Source: Anastrepha obliqua (Eukaryota; Arthropoda; Insecta; Diptera; Tephritidae). Taken from it: 64,000 bases of DNA. The stretch spans positions 87,298,001-87,362,000 of the forward strand of contig NC_072895.1 in the NCBI RefSeq assembly GCF_027943255.1. Reading direction: 5' to 3'. This document shows, piece by piece, positions 32,740 through 44,272 of the stretch. The position numbers and the translations under genes are program-made. Position 1 is the stretch's first letter. Every line of letters starts with the position of its first letter. Below the pieces are notes generated by a model. It saw only the letters and a list, made by a program, of their open reading frames with translations. It was not told the DNA's origin and did no database searches.

Positions 32740-33480
32740 AACGACCTTGCCCAGGGATGGCGGACACAAGCAGAGCAAAAATGTAGGACTGCGATTCAAT
32801 GCCGGGAAAACTAAGTCCATGGAATTGACTTTCCATTAAAAACGCTTCAACTATCTAGGAAGCCAAATCTCATGTGATGGTGGAGAAAAAGACGGTGTTA
32901 ATGCCATAACCGAGAAACGTCAAGGCAACCTTTGCAAGTCTCATTTCCAAGATCTGGTTTTCCAAATCGCTGACAAACCGCACGAAGCTGTCAGCGAATG
33001 TTAAATCCGTCCTACCGTGTGGATTTTAAACGTGAAATCACATTGGATGGGTGAGCAAAAGATGAGACTGCTGCCGGAGAAAAACAAAGGCAGCCTTTGC
33101 AAGTATTAAAAAGATCGAAAAGTATCTTCATACCTGGTGGCTCGACAACTGGATTTCAAACGACCAACTCCTTGGTCAAATTAAACTAAAACCACTAAGC
33201 ATTGACGTACGGCAGCGACAATGGGTATGGATTGGCCATACATTGAGCAAGCCAGCGACCGCCATAACTAGAATGGGGCTCGACTGGAACCCACAAGGAA
33301 CTCGCCGTTGGGAATGCTCTAAAGGATCTTGGCGACGTAGCCTTAACGAGGAATTTTTTCTCATGGATTCAAATTAAGACGAATGCGAGAAGTACACAAA
33401 ATTGGCAAACATTTGTTTCGGCATTATGCGCCCAAATCCGGCGCGATTGGAACAAATAACAATAATTTAAATTTGAATTT
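32740..33480 (+). pseudogene. LINE C-terminal region (GHTL type)
   Basis: Reads NAGKTKSMELTF, NYLGSQISCDGGEKDGVNAI (a block after YADD), then decayed sequence, then IDVRQRQWVWIGHTLSK (about 33200-33250), TRMGLDWNPQGTRRWECSKG and SWRRSLNEE. The order and motifs match the LINE at 26401-28290. Two or more frame changes and a partial duplication of the middle (33000-33110) disrupt it. The N-terminal RT half is absent. Confidence 0.8.
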
Positions 33481-33639
33481 CTTTATCACTACCAACAATG
33501 GATCGGCCACAGTCTAAGTGAGTTAGTCTAGAGACCGACTGGCACTTCTACCTATCATTATCAACATTTATCGCATTGGGACTATAATATATGAACATCT
33601 GCTTATAACCTTAAAAATTGCTATTTATTCTTTTAAATT

Positions 33640-34290
33640 GCTTTCATCGTCCTGAAAGTACTTCCTCTCTATAACAATACCAAAGGGCTTTCAATCCTCG
33701 AAACGGTCTCTGAATTCGATATCCGACATTAACTTCAAGGCGTGCCGGAACTCGCTTTTTATCTCCTCAATCGTGCAGATAAGGTGTTCCCGTAGCAGTC
33801 TCTTGACCTTTAGAAATAGTCAGAAGTCCCACGGTGCTATGTCAAACGAATTTAGTTGCTTCGAAATTTTTTGCACAATTCTCTCGAGGAATCCGCACCT
33901 GCTGCATTTCCAAAACTATAATGGTTTTAGCACCAAATGAGCTTTCACCTGTTTCAGGCATAAAAAAATAGATTCTCCTGATCCAAAAGAAATGCTAACA
34001 GTAACAGCCATATCTCTAATTGTCAATCGATAATTTTAAAGCACAAAATCTTTGATTCACTTAACGCATCACCTGATGATGATAGGCGCCGAGGGTCAGC
34101 TTCATCTGCATTGCTTACTCTACCATTTTCGCACAATTTGTAGCACTTGAATGATTTTTTTATGACATAAAGGAGCTTTTGCAATATTCGAAATGAGAAA
34201 TTTCATTTCTCAAATAAACTTTCCTCAATTTTTTTGCTCAACAAAATCAGATATTGAAAAGTTGAGTATTTGTGGATTACGAACGATGAC
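33640..34290 (-). pseudogene. Mariner transposase relic
   Basis: Minus strand: DIAPWDF-LFLKVKRLL (33850-33790), the block with the third catalytic Asp of mariner transposases, followed by TIEEIKSEFRHALKLMSDIE and FRDRFEDWK, the end block, then FQDDESNLKE. Upstream (33900-34290) only scattered pieces are visible. There are stops in every block. Terminal repeats not identified. Confidence 0.65.
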
Positions 34291-34329
34291 TGAGTTATCT
34301 ATTTATGCTGCTAATGAAGTTCATCAGAT

Positions 34330-35200
34330 TTTTAATATCAAAGGCCCACTATTTGCCTCAAGATAGGACAGGTAAGGAGAAGGTGCTGAGATGATTCCAC
34401 CTCATACTCCATACAGTTGACGCAAACAGGACTCGCAGTAATGCTGAGTCTCACAGCATGCATACTGCACGGACAGTGCCCAGTAAGGGCACCCACCAAA
34501 TTCCAGCCTGAGATTTTTTCAACCTCAGATGATTCCTCAAACGCCTCCTCTCTACACGTGGCCCGAAAAATTTCGCGACTTTACAATTTTGTGCGCTCGC
34601 TGAGTCGACGCTAAGCCCACCCGTCCTGGTTATCTGTAGGTGGCTCAACCAAATCCTCTCGTTTCGCGGGGGACCTCACAGGCCCCTTGTCTGGCCGGCT
34701 CATCATCGCAGTTTCCCGCAATGTCGCTATGATCGGGTAATCGGGATGTGGTTTGTATCAAAGAATTCGTATGCGATCGAAAATAAAGCCAGACAATCCC
34801 TGACCCATTTCGAGTGTCCATAAGTAGGGTGGAGCCTGTAGCCCAAGCTTCTTAGTCGGATTGAGGCACGTGCAGTTGCAGTTTTGCCCGTGATGTTTGG
34901 AGGTACTACATTTAGTAATGTGTTAAGCGTTAGAGTAGGAGTAGTTCGAAGCACTCCACTGATTCTAATGCGTGCTGACCATTGAACTCTCCCCAGCTTC
35001 TTCACCGATATCATACTCTGCAGACAATGACTCCGTACAACAAAGTTGGCTTTATTATGGTATTATAGAGCCAAAATACAACTATGGGCAAGAGGCTCAA
35101 TCTTTGCCCAAAGGCGCTTTTGGATCCACACATGGCTTCTGTTGCCTTCCTTATCCTCTCCTTAATGTTGGATATCCATCATCACGGGACTAATGTCCAT
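34330..35200 (-). pseudogene. LINE remnant between RT and RNase H, plus C-terminal zinc region
   Basis: From 35200 down on the minus strand: LGKD.ASCPWLYFGSIIP-like sequence, then the open frame 35014-34727 with KLGRVQWSARIRISGVLRTT, PTLTLNTLLNVVPPNITGKT and ARASIRLRSLGY, a region typical of I/R1-type LINEs before RNase H. After a jump it reads VESSQHLLLTCPIL (about 34405-34365), the end of the C-terminal zinc element. RNase H itself is largely missing, so there is an internal deletion. Confidence 0.7.
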
Positions 35201-35388
35201 AACGTGGGTAGGTATGTCGTTAAAAATAAGTGCAAATTTTATAATTTGTTTTATTTGATAACAAATCCCCAAATTTATGTGACCCCGATATTTCTAATTA
35301 AAAAGGTTTTCTCTAAAAATTAAAAAATAAAAAATGATTCTGTGCTTTATATTCACTTGCCCCGAAATTTTCGGGACCTCGCAATGTG

Positions 35389-35915
35389 TTATGTAAGTTA
35401 GCGCATTGCACACTTGCAAAGCTAAAACAGAGATTTGATGATTCCCTTGAATCACTCCCACGCTACTGGCTGTTTGTAATTAGATCGCACAGCTTACTCC
35501 TACGCCTGCCCGTCTTTTGGATTTTGCAAATAAACAATCACTTCCACGTTACTGGCCGTTGGTAATTAGATCGCACAGCTTACTCCACAAATCTTACAGC
35601 GGTCAAGCTGATCATCAATTTACGTACGTGACTTTTGGCAGCTTGAGGAATGCAGCTGAGAATACATACAAACAAAGCTGCCGGCGCAACTACACCAACA
35701 CAAACTCAATAGCTACACCGCAAGTAGGGATTTAGGGTAGATTGTAAGATTATAGTTTTTAGTTGAGATTGGAGTTTAATAAAGAACGGTTGAAAGTAGA
35801 AAAGCGGAGTTTTAATAAAGAACGGCAAGAAGCAGAAAAGTTGTATAATTATAAATAAATAAAAAGATTTTATTCCAAAAAAATAATAAATTCAAAAAGT
35901 ATTACATTATTCCCG
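35389..35915 (+). repeat. Possible solo LTR with internal tandem repeats
   Basis: Begins TGTTATGTAAGTTAGCGCA, has a duplicated block (CAC-GCTACTGGCTGTTTGTAATTAGATCG-type at about 35449-35500 and again at about 35536-35585, TTAGATCGCACAGCTTACTCC in both) and two copies of a TTTAATAAAGAACGG polyadenylation-like block (about 35774 and 35810). TG start, repeated upstream motifs and AATAAA near the end suggest a long terminal repeat. No clear CA end, no target duplication and no internal retrovirus-like gene were found, so this is tentative. Confidence 0.35.
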
Positions 35916-35989
35916 ACAAACAGACTACCTGGTTCTGAAAAGAGGGTATAAAAGCCGAATTCCCGACAAAAAGGATTGCCAGACTAGAG

Positions 35990-36870
35990 TCATATCATAT
36001 GATAGTGGTCACCATATTTATGCTCAAAGATGGATAATGGCACTGGATCAGGAGTTTACACGAAACAATTATCTTTAAATTGCTCCAAGCTGAGGTCTAC
36101 GCTATAGACCAAGCAGCAAAACCGACAAAACTGATAGACTTACCTCCAGCAAACCTTAGTATTTTTGTTGATAGTCAAGCAGCGATCAAGGTACTGGCCC
36201 CAACGCGTACCAATTCAAGATGTGTTAAAGAATGTAGGAGGTCGCTCTCGCTCAGGGTTCTAGGCTACTTTGGAGTGGAGTGAAATGATATAGCGGATGA
36301 GTGTGCAAGGAAAGGCTCTGAGCCTGATCTTCCGCGAATGATAGTGAACATAAGCATTCCTCTAAACGAGTTATACACTGCGATTGACCTGAGTGTAATC
36401 GCGGAAACCAATTGAAGGTGATCTGTGACTACTAACTGCAGGGTCTCCAAAGCGTTCTGGCCAAAACTGAATTTTAAAAAGACAAAACGTCTGTTGAATT
36501 GAACAGATCAACTACCAGCGTCCTCACAGGTATTATAACGGGTCACTGCATTATTGGCACCCTAGCCAGTAGAATGGGTGTACCTCACAATTACTTTGGC
36601 AGGAGTTGTGGAAATTAAGAAGAAATTGAGTCGGTACAATATCGACTATGTGAATGTCCTGTCGTTCCAATTATCTTAGCGATTATTTCTTTGAAGACCT
36701 GGGAAATTGCAAGATATCTCACTGCAGGGAGTAGTTATCTTCTTAAAAAGATCTAGGTCATTTAAGCAACTTAGTTAGGGGACGAAAATCAAATGCAGGT
36801 ATCACAATGGGCCTTAGGGCAAGCGTGTGTCTTTTCTTAGGCAAGCAACCTGGCTAACCTAACCTAACTC
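35990..36870 (+). pseudogene. LINE-C copy 1: RNase H and C-terminal region
   Basis: RNase H pieces: LLQAEVYAIDQAAK with the catalytic Glu and SIFVDSQAAIKVLAP with the catalytic Asp (36080-36200), then NDIADECARKGSEPDLPR in a shifted frame. C-terminal: TGIITGHCIIGTLASRMGVP (about 36525-36585) and a decayed zinc element. The 3' UTR contains ATCACAATGGGCC (36801-36813), also present in the LINE-C copy at 56 kb, and ends in CTAACCTAACCTAACT. Dead by stops and frame changes. Confidence 0.8.
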
Positions 36871-39251
36871 TCTTTAAAAAGCTTTAATTACAAAAACAAT
36901 AAGTATTCCAAGCTTCATATGAACTAGTCCCGAAATTTTCGAGATCCGGTATTCCCGGGACTAACCACCCTATTTTAGGTAGGTGTGTATCTATAAATAA
37001 ATAAGAATATTTGCTGAGTGCTATCGCACAGGAAACGGGCCAAGCGTAAAGCGGTCAATGAGCAAAGCCATTGACCAACAATAAAATAATGGGATAGGAA
37101 GGAAACAGCAGAGCATTCAAGTCTCTGTAATGTGATGATGCCAACGAGTAATAATAAAAATTCTAAAATAATGCAGTGAAATATTAAACCAAAAAACCAA
37201 AAAAATAAAAAAAGAAACCGAACTGTGCAAATGCTAAGCAAATTAGAAGTTTAAATTAAATGAATGAATAGAAATGTCTTCATTGAATTGTGGTCTTTGC
37301 TTGGCTTGGCTGCCGGAGGAAATGTTGTTGATTGCTGCTGGACTAAGCTCCATCTTGCAGGAGGCAGATAATATGTAAACAGAATTTTGAAGTATTTTAA
37401 GGTATGCATTTAATAAGTTTTAAAATTAATTCAGCCAACTCCGGTGGTCCCGGTGCTCAAGGATATTATGAAAATTGCACACATCTCAGTTACGAGTATT
37501 CCTCTAATTTCCGGGCTACTCTTCGCTGCTGATATATGGACGTCTGCAAATGCCATTGAGAGCGCACGAAATGAGGAAGTGGTAAAAATATAATTTTTTA
37601 ATTTCATTCGCATTGTTTTACACCACCAACACCACTACCACCGCTGCACACACGTAATCACATCATTTCATCAAGTGCAGCCAGCAAAGCAATGCATATT
37701 TCACTTTGCTGCCACCAACACAGCCACACCAGCGCCTATTGAAGCTGAAGCAGGAGCCGTGGAAAAAGCAGCCGAATAATAAAAAACACACGAAATTGAA
37801 GGAATAAAAAGGAAAAAATCATTACATTTGCTTGAGTGCACCTTTTTAAGTAGTAGCAGGCAACAGCTACACAAACAGCAACGGCGTTCACCAAAGAAGA
37901 AGTAGAAGAAGAAGCGTCATTTCTAGGTTGTTATTTTGGAAGAAATTCGTTTTTTTTGTTTTTTCCCGACCGCATTGCTGACAGCTGAGAATAAAATCAG
38001 TACACCATTTTAGACGAATTTCGCAGGTTTTTTCGTGTATTTGCTTTTGCTATTTGCAAATTTCGTATTTTGGCCAAAAATATTTCAACAGATTAATATA
38101 TCTGGAGGTACTTCTCAGTGGCATAGTAGGAGGCGCGGCAAGTGAGATTGGCAAAGTGAAAATTAGCCTACCTTCCAAACGCAATCGAAAGGACTTTAAG
38201 CCCAAGCTCTACTGCCTACAGACAGGTTGACTTGAATCTGTTCAAGAGTAGGGAACGCCGACGAAAACGGCAGCATACACGCATACATGCACACGAGTGA
38301 GTTCGCAACAGTTTGAGGTAGCCAAAAATTTGTGCAGTCTAAGGCAAACGAAACGGAATTGCTGCGCCAACTCAAGTAGTTGATTTGGGTACGAGTATAT
38401 GTGGCAAGCAGTTGTTTGCGTGAATATGTGAGGCGGCAGGATATGCTAAAGGCTCAGAGGCCAGAGCGCTCGGCAAGGCTGTACAGTAGGAGGCAGTACT
38501 GTTACTTGTGCCAATGTGTGTGGGGTTTGCATAGGCGTCTGGTAGTAAGTCGGGATTCTTGTACTTGTATGATAGCTCTGCCTTACTGGAATTGCTTATG
38601 GAGTCTTGCAATTGTAAGCGGCAGAATCCTTGCGTGCTGCAGCATCTTCGCTGTTGATGAAGTAGACGTAGTTTGTCTGCGAAGGCGATTTAGCAAATTA
38701 AAAGGCTTTTAATGCATGGTGAGCCGATTTCTACTTATTTCATAATTTTCATCCTTTTCAGCTTTTTTCCTTTAGTTTCAGTTTGTCCTTTTATTTTTCT
38801 GTTTTTACCGGATAAAGTCTACGTGGCATTGTGAATGAAGTGGTGGTGCATGAAGCGACGATTATCTGCCGAGGTGGTGGTTTTGGCCAAGTTGCAGTTG
38901 AAGGTGAAAAATTTATGAGTTGCACAGGATATGAAAAATATTTTAATTGTGCGATAAATTGAGAAATATTTTTCATACCATAAATAAGAAAGTATGCTTA
39001 CTTGAGTCATAGGAATTGTGAAATTTGTAGACGGATAAAGTGAATTGGTCTGGATTGTTTTCGCATTGTGTTCGCAGGCGAATTTAAAGTGTTAAGTAAA
39101 CACTTGAAAAAAAAAAACAATCAATGGAATACTTGCGAAACAGTCAAAGAATTGCCGCTTTCGATTCACTACTTCCTTGCTCGCCAAGCGGAAAGTTTGT
39201 ATGTCAAAGAAGCACATTTTTTATTTATTTATTTACTTATGTATTTTCATT
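36871..39251. other. Mostly unique-looking non-coding DNA
   Basis: Includes CA/CCA-rich sequence at 37620-37760, GAAGAAG runs at 37900 and mixed composition around 38090-38710. A plus-strand frame at 38380-38712 (110 residues, Cys-rich) and its antisense partner show no domain. The stretch 37437-37590 lies between an ATTCAG and a GTAAAAA and is open in one frame, but no protein is recognised. This region may include host 5' leader exons; nothing here is certain. Confidence 0.45.
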
Positions 39252-39540
39252 ATTATCATTCGGTGTAGTAGTACTCTGGTTCGAAACTCCAGGCATAAAA
39301 CACCCAATGATAGAAAAATGTGTTTCAAATAGCTGTCGCCCCTCTGCAGACAGTGGCAAGCCTCCGAGCTTATTCTCCCATAAAAGGCTCCTCATAAAAA
39401 ACCATCTGTCGTTCGGAGGCGGCATAAGACGGCAAAGTACCCATTTGTGGAACAACATCAAAACGCGCATCATAAACCGGAGGAGGGGCTCGGCCAAATG
39501 CTCCAAAAAAGGGTGTAAGCGCCAATTATGTATAGGTATA
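39252..39540 (+). mobile_element. tRNA-derived SINE, copy 3 (diverged)
   Basis: Same family on the plus strand. Box B-like GGTTCGAAACTCC at about 39279-39291, body with CGTTCGGAGGCGGCATAA and CAAATGGG-type blocks, end GGGTGTAAGCGCCAATTATG and a short TA tail. Box A is degraded, so it is probably a diverged or 5'-damaged copy. A target duplication is not evident. The mariner at 39541 starts inside its TA tail. Confidence 0.75.
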
Positions 39541-40780
39541 TTGGGTTGGGGAATCAGTTCATAGCGTTGTTATATTTTATTTTATTTCACAACGATTTGT
39601 TTGCTGTTTGGCAAAGGGGAGTATCCATTCGAGAGAACTTTTTCTACTCTACAAAACTATTTTAATTGTATTTTTGTGTTATTTAATTTTTTACTAGTTT
39701 TGAGGCAAAGAAATGGAGTACCCAGTAGGCAAAAATCAGCATTTTCGACACCTGCTCTTCTTTGCTTTTCATCGAGGTCAAAAAGATGCCGAAGCAGCCT
39801 CGGACATTTGCGACGTGTATGCAGAAGGTGTCACAGGCGAGTTTACAGAACAGAAATGTTTTGCAAAGTTCAAAAATGGCTACTTTGACGTCGATGACAT
39901 GTCCCGCAGCGGAAGGTCTTCTAAATTCGATGAAGAACGTCTCAATTCACTTTTGAAGAAAAACGCCCGCCAAGCCTGTACTAAATTGGCGGAAAAGATG
40001 AACTGCGAATATAAAGCGATTCTCAATCACCTTAATTCAATGGAATTTAACAAAAAATTGGGAGCCTGGGTGCCTCACGAGCTCAACAAAGAAACTCGCC
40101 TTCAAATTGCTTCTCAGCATCTCGCCCGCAATCGAGCAATACGCAGTCATAAACAGCGCTTTTTATGCCGAATCGTGACGGGAGATGAGTGGTGCTAATA
40201 TATTAATATGAAATAAAGAAAGGAGTGGGTGGCTCCAAGAGATACGCCAAAGCCGAGAGCCAAGCTGGATCTTCATCAAAAGAAGGTCAAGATATGTACT
40301 TGGTGGGACTAGGAGGGCATGTTGCATTAGGGAATGCTCGAAAATAATGCCACGGTCAACCAGGAGCTCTACATTGCCCAGCTACACCGCGTGCATGGGG
40401 CTATTCAACTGAAAAGACCTGACCAAACCATACTCCGTTGTCATGACGCCAGGCCCCATGTTGCACAAATTGTCAAAGCCGCACTCCAAGAGCTCGAATG
40501 AGTTCTCCAGCATTCGCCATATTCTACGGACCTTGCACCGATTACCATCTTTTCCATTGCCTGTCAAACCATATAAAGGGCCTTACCTTCGATAACAAAG
40601 AGGTCCTTAAAAACTGGCTCAAGAACTTCTTTGAAACCAGACCAGGGGATTTTTGGCGGAACGGCATCAACAAATTGGTCGAGAGGCGAATGTATAATTG
40701 TTTAACTTATTGATATAATTAATGTTTTTGTTTAATTAAAAGTTTTCGGTAAACACGCTATGAAATCCGATATAATTCAG
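39541..40780 (+). mobile_element. Mariner element with imperfect ends
   Basis: The left end at 39541 (TTGGGTTGGGGAATCAGTTC, then ATAGCG) and the right end on the other strand near 40780 (ATCGGATTTCATAGCG) share the inner part of the terminal repeat; the outer part has drifted. The length of about 1.24 kb and the plus-strand transposase fit a full mariner. It sits at a TA inside the SINE 3' tail. Confidence 0.75.
39713..40715 (+). pseudogene. Mariner transposase, nearly full length, broken
   Basis: A clean first frame of 161 residues (39713-40198) carries the helix-turn-helix: MEYPVGKNQHFRHLLFF at the start, then SGRSSKFDEERLNSLL, the WVPHEL linker motif, and RIVTGDEW with the first catalytic Asp, where a stop follows (normally GDEKW). 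Further frames give KVKICTWWD, LRHDARPHVAQIVK with the second Asp (an Asn is missing before Ala), and DLAP in SPYSTDLAPITIF, where the third catalytic position (normally Asp after AP-x) is altered. The end block runs to TAA at about 40713. At least three frame changes. Inactive. Confidence 0.88.
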
Positions 40781-41399
40781 AGCAACTATGATTACTTTTT
40801 CTCGATATTTAGGAGATTGCCACCTTTTGTGGATTCCCTAAGGACAAACCATTTGCCAAAATTACTACCTTTACATTCTAGGCATGCACTGGCATTGATT
40901 AAGAAAACACGGATCGAATTGTTAAATGACTATTCGCGGGGGTTATCCCCAAAGCAATGGCTCGGTTAATTCTATGTTGCTTGCCAGGAGGCTTCTAGCT
41001 AAATTCAGCATTCCATTGTTGGTCCATCTACCTTATTAAACAGATTTTAAAGTCGAGCGACTTTTATTTATCGTCTTAGATTAAATGGCAACATCTCAAT
41101 TCAATAACTCGTGTCCTCAACCGGATAAAGGGTTCCATTGATTGAATTTGCATTATTAGTATTTTCATCTAAGTTGAGGAACCGAAATTTAGAATCAGAT
41201 TTTTGTATTTGAAATGTGCCGTAATTTGTTGTAGACATTTAGATACTACTCATATAACAAAGGCCACTACTGTAGACCCCCTCGCGATATCCACCCCGCT
41301 ATGCATTTCACTCCATGGCAGAAGCTTTTATGCTAAACCTTGTCGTCCATGTTGAAGGATTCGATCTTCGAAGTAACTAAATACCAGTCTAAGGAGGTT
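40781..41399. other. Unassigned stretch
   Basis: An open plus frame (40760-40969) with LPLHSRHALALIKKTRIELL might be another decayed LINE piece, but I cannot place it. The remainder has no coding signal. Confidence 0.4.
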
Positions 41400-42180
41400 T
41401 ATTTCTTATACTTTTAGGAATTGTGGTAGCGTGCTACCCTCAGGTGGCCTGGTAATCTGTTTATTTCCATCACCTCTCGCTGCGGGACAACCGCCCAGTA
41501 TAGTTTCACATCGAGGAGAGTGAAGGCGATTAGGCACCGCTGCTGTGTTACAGTCTTTTCAGACGCCTCATCTCTTTCATAGTGTCGACCAATAAGTCGC
41601 AAGCCGCATTCAACTTTTCCTTCAAGTGCAGCATATGTTACACGAATATTTTCGGCGAAGGAGGTTCTTCAGAGTTTCTATGAAGTTTTTTTTTTGGCAG
41701 AACGGAAGCGTGAACATGTGAAGAATATGTGGTGAACATCTTCTATAACGTTTTCATCGCAGTAATCGCAGTAGGAATTGTCGTCGTGTTTGAACATGTG
41801 TAAATATGCTTTGAAGCAGCCATATCCAATTAAAAAACTGGGTCAGGTAAAATTCCACTTCCCATATGGCCTCCTTAGCCAACATTTTAGGATGGGAATG
41901 CATTTGTGCCTTCAACACCCCTCAATAGAGCTATCCCACTTTGTTTGCCATTCATCGATGCCGTTTTCTCGTAACGTCGCACGAGTCGATGAGCTTAAGG
42001 GTCTCTGTGTTCTTGCTATTTGGACAGCTTCCATCCCTAATACCTCTAGTAGTGATTTTGTTTTGGTCCTCGTACGTTTAACATCAACCTTGATAGCGTT
42101 GTGACAGTGGTGAATACTTCGAAATCCAACCATTTGTCTATAATTTTTTCCAGGTATTTGATTGCGGGAACGGTCGATTT
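41400..42180 (-). pseudogene. R1-like LINE, C-terminal region with zinc element
   Basis: Minus strand, in order: VLGMEAVQIARTQRPLSSST, EWQTKWDSSIEG (42133-41912), then CWLRRPYG and a shifted hydrophobic block, CSNTTTIPTATTA-type sequence equivalent to the CxxC part of the C-terminal zinc element, then LINAACDLL/TMKEMRRLKR. The frame 41602-41414 is a shifted shadow of the end. EWQxxWD is a strong marker of R1/TRAS-type LINEs and also occurs in the LINE at the right edge of the window (WQRRWD). Frameshifts about every 200 bp. Confidence 0.7.
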
Positions 42181-42429
42181 ATTGAAGTCCCAATTCCAAA
42201 GTGACCTTTTCTGGCTTTTTTCACTCTTTTTTGGTACACTAAACCAAACATCTACAAATTCCCCATATACATAAAGTGCTGTTGACCAGTAGATTCGCCG
42301 ACATAATCACCTTGCAGTAACCGAATAACTACAGTCAACAACCCAAACCTCCGTTTGGGTTATTCTGGAGCAAGTATACGGAAGCTTAACGATATGATAG
42401 AGGATGATAATAGCCGATCTATTCACCAA

Positions 42430-43295
42430 TCGATGCGTGATATAAAACAGAGCTACAGATTTTGTAAAGCAAAGTGAAGATTACTGTTCCACAAGAAACC
42501 GAAAATGCGGCTTCACAGAGACCCACACAAGATAGAAGGATCCCATTTACGACAGATATTACAACCCGAGTCGGAAAACTTAATCAGCAAAAAGCAGCAG
42601 CTTACCGGAAAAGGCAAAGCAAAGGCTACGTGTTGAGCAAAAGCCCCGATGGGAGGCTGTCAAGCACAGAATAAAGGCAAATATTAAGCCCCCACGCTCG
42701 AATGTACATATAAAAAAGAGCAACAGTGTGGATCTTATGCGCATATACTTAGATCAGTTAAGAGTGACCCACAACTTAAGCTAGTTGGAGAAGCCATTAC
42801 CAAAGATCGCGAAATTGCTAGCGGAGACCTACTTCTCCAGTTGACAAATCAGTAGGCACGCATACGATGAAGATACAACATGGGCGCTAAAAGGCGCTAG
42901 GGGAGATAACTTCAGTGCAGACTCTAACGGCACAAGCAGCTATAGAAATTAGGGATCTCAATGAGATTACAACTAAGCAAGAGCTTTGTAGGAGTTCCAT
43001 AGGATAAAATTCTCGAAAGGAAGCACAAATGCTCTTAGAGATGCCTATCGCGGAACCGAAACAGCAACTCTACTGTTGCCAATCCCTGTAGCTAACAAAT
43101 TACTAGCGGCAGGTAAGGTCAGAGTAGGATGGGTAATTGGTCGAATACGATTGAAAACTCGACCGTTAAATGCCATCTGACAAGAAGCTGTAACTTCGAC
43201 ATGAAAAACACATGCTCCAACTGCGGAGAACCGAACCATAAAGTCGTTGAGTGCAAAAAAAACAAGGTTGAATGTATGTTTTGCGTTTTCGGCGA
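42430..43295 (+). pseudogene. LINE ORF1 (gag-like) fragment with zinc knuckle
   Basis: Contains DAYRGTETATLLLPIPVANK (about 43039-43098), LLAAGKVRVGWVIGRIRLKT and TCSNCGEPNHKVVEC followed by MFC: a CCHC knuckle (CxxCx4Hx4C) with the start of a second. This order is typical of ORF1 of R1/I-type LINEs. ORF1 stops abruptly at about 43290 where the mariner begins, so ORF2 is missing. Several stops in the N-terminal part. Confidence 0.75.
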
Positions 43296-44272
43296 TTTTC
43301 TGCTATTGAAAAAAATGGATCAAGGAAGTTGAAGCAAATTTTCTGTAAAAAATGGTATTAAGTGTTCAAAAACATTTGAAATGTTGACAGAAAGTTGAGA
43401 ATACTCTGAGTAAAAAAAATTTTTACAAGTGGTACAAGCTTTTCACAGAAGGTTGACAAGATGTGAATGACGACGCCCGCTCTGGACGCCCAAGCACATA
43501 AACAACCGCTGAAAATGTTGCGAAAGTGAAAAAAATTGTTATGGAGAATCGTCGAATCACAATTAGAGAAGCTGCTGAGGGTGTCGGCATGTCAGCATGT
43601 CTGTTGGCTCATGTCAACTTTTCGGAACAAAAGCAACGTCGCATGAGCATCGCTCAGGAATTGTTGAATGAAGCCATCTACAAACCAGATTTGCTTAAAA
43701 GGGCCATAATAATTGACGAATCATGGGTATATGGTTGTAACATCCAAACCAAAGGCCAATTGTCTCAATAGAAGAGTCCAGGAAAGCCAAGACCAAAAAA
43801 AGGACGCCAAGCTCGATCAAATGACAAGGTTTTGCTCACTGCTTTCTTCGATTACCATGGCGTAGTGCATCAGGAGTTTTTCCCACAGCTAATGCATAGC
43901 TAATGCACCTGCTCACTCATCTTTGCTTGTGAGAGATTATTTGGCCAACACCGCAACACCGTTCCCTGCCTCAGGCACCGTATTCACCAGACTTGGCCCC
44001 CTGCGACTTTTTCCTGTTTCCAAGATTGAAGAGACCCATGAAAAGACGACGCAAAACGATTGAGGAGATAAAAACCGAACTGCTGAGAGAGCTCAAGGAC
44101 ATACCAAAAAGTGCATATCAGAACTGCTGCAAGGATTGGAAAAAGCGCTGATACAAGTGGGCGTTGATCTGAGGGGGACTACTTTGAAGGAGATAAAATA
44201 GAAATTGGTGAATAAATAAATAGTTTTTGAGAAAAATGAAAATTCACCTTACTTTTTGAACACACCTCGTAT
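43296..44272 (+). pseudogene. Mariner transposase relic with 3' terminal repeat
   Basis: Starts at an ATG near 43316 (MDQGS) and shows, over several frame changes, KKIVMENRRITIREAAEGVG (helix-turn-helix), AIIIDESWVYGCNIQTKGQL (first catalytic region, with the normal GDESW now DESW preceded by Ile), FFDYHGVVHQEF-like sequence and the third catalytic Asp in YSPDLAPCDFFLFPRLKRPM near 43990-44040. The second Asp region is damaged. The right end TACTTTTTGAACACACCTCGTA (44251-44272) is the terminal repeat also found at 62284-62305. No left repeat found. Confidence 0.8.

Noticed and set aside
37437..37590. Possible short exon after ATTCAG and before GTAAAAA
   Set aside because: Open in one frame and nearly so in a second, the donor is weak and no protein family is recognised. 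Kept only as a remark in the non-coding entry.
38380..38712. 110-residue plus-strand frame, Cys- and Arg-rich
   Set aside because: No domain, poor codon pattern, overlapped by an 80-residue antisense frame. No splice-site support strong enough to call an exon.
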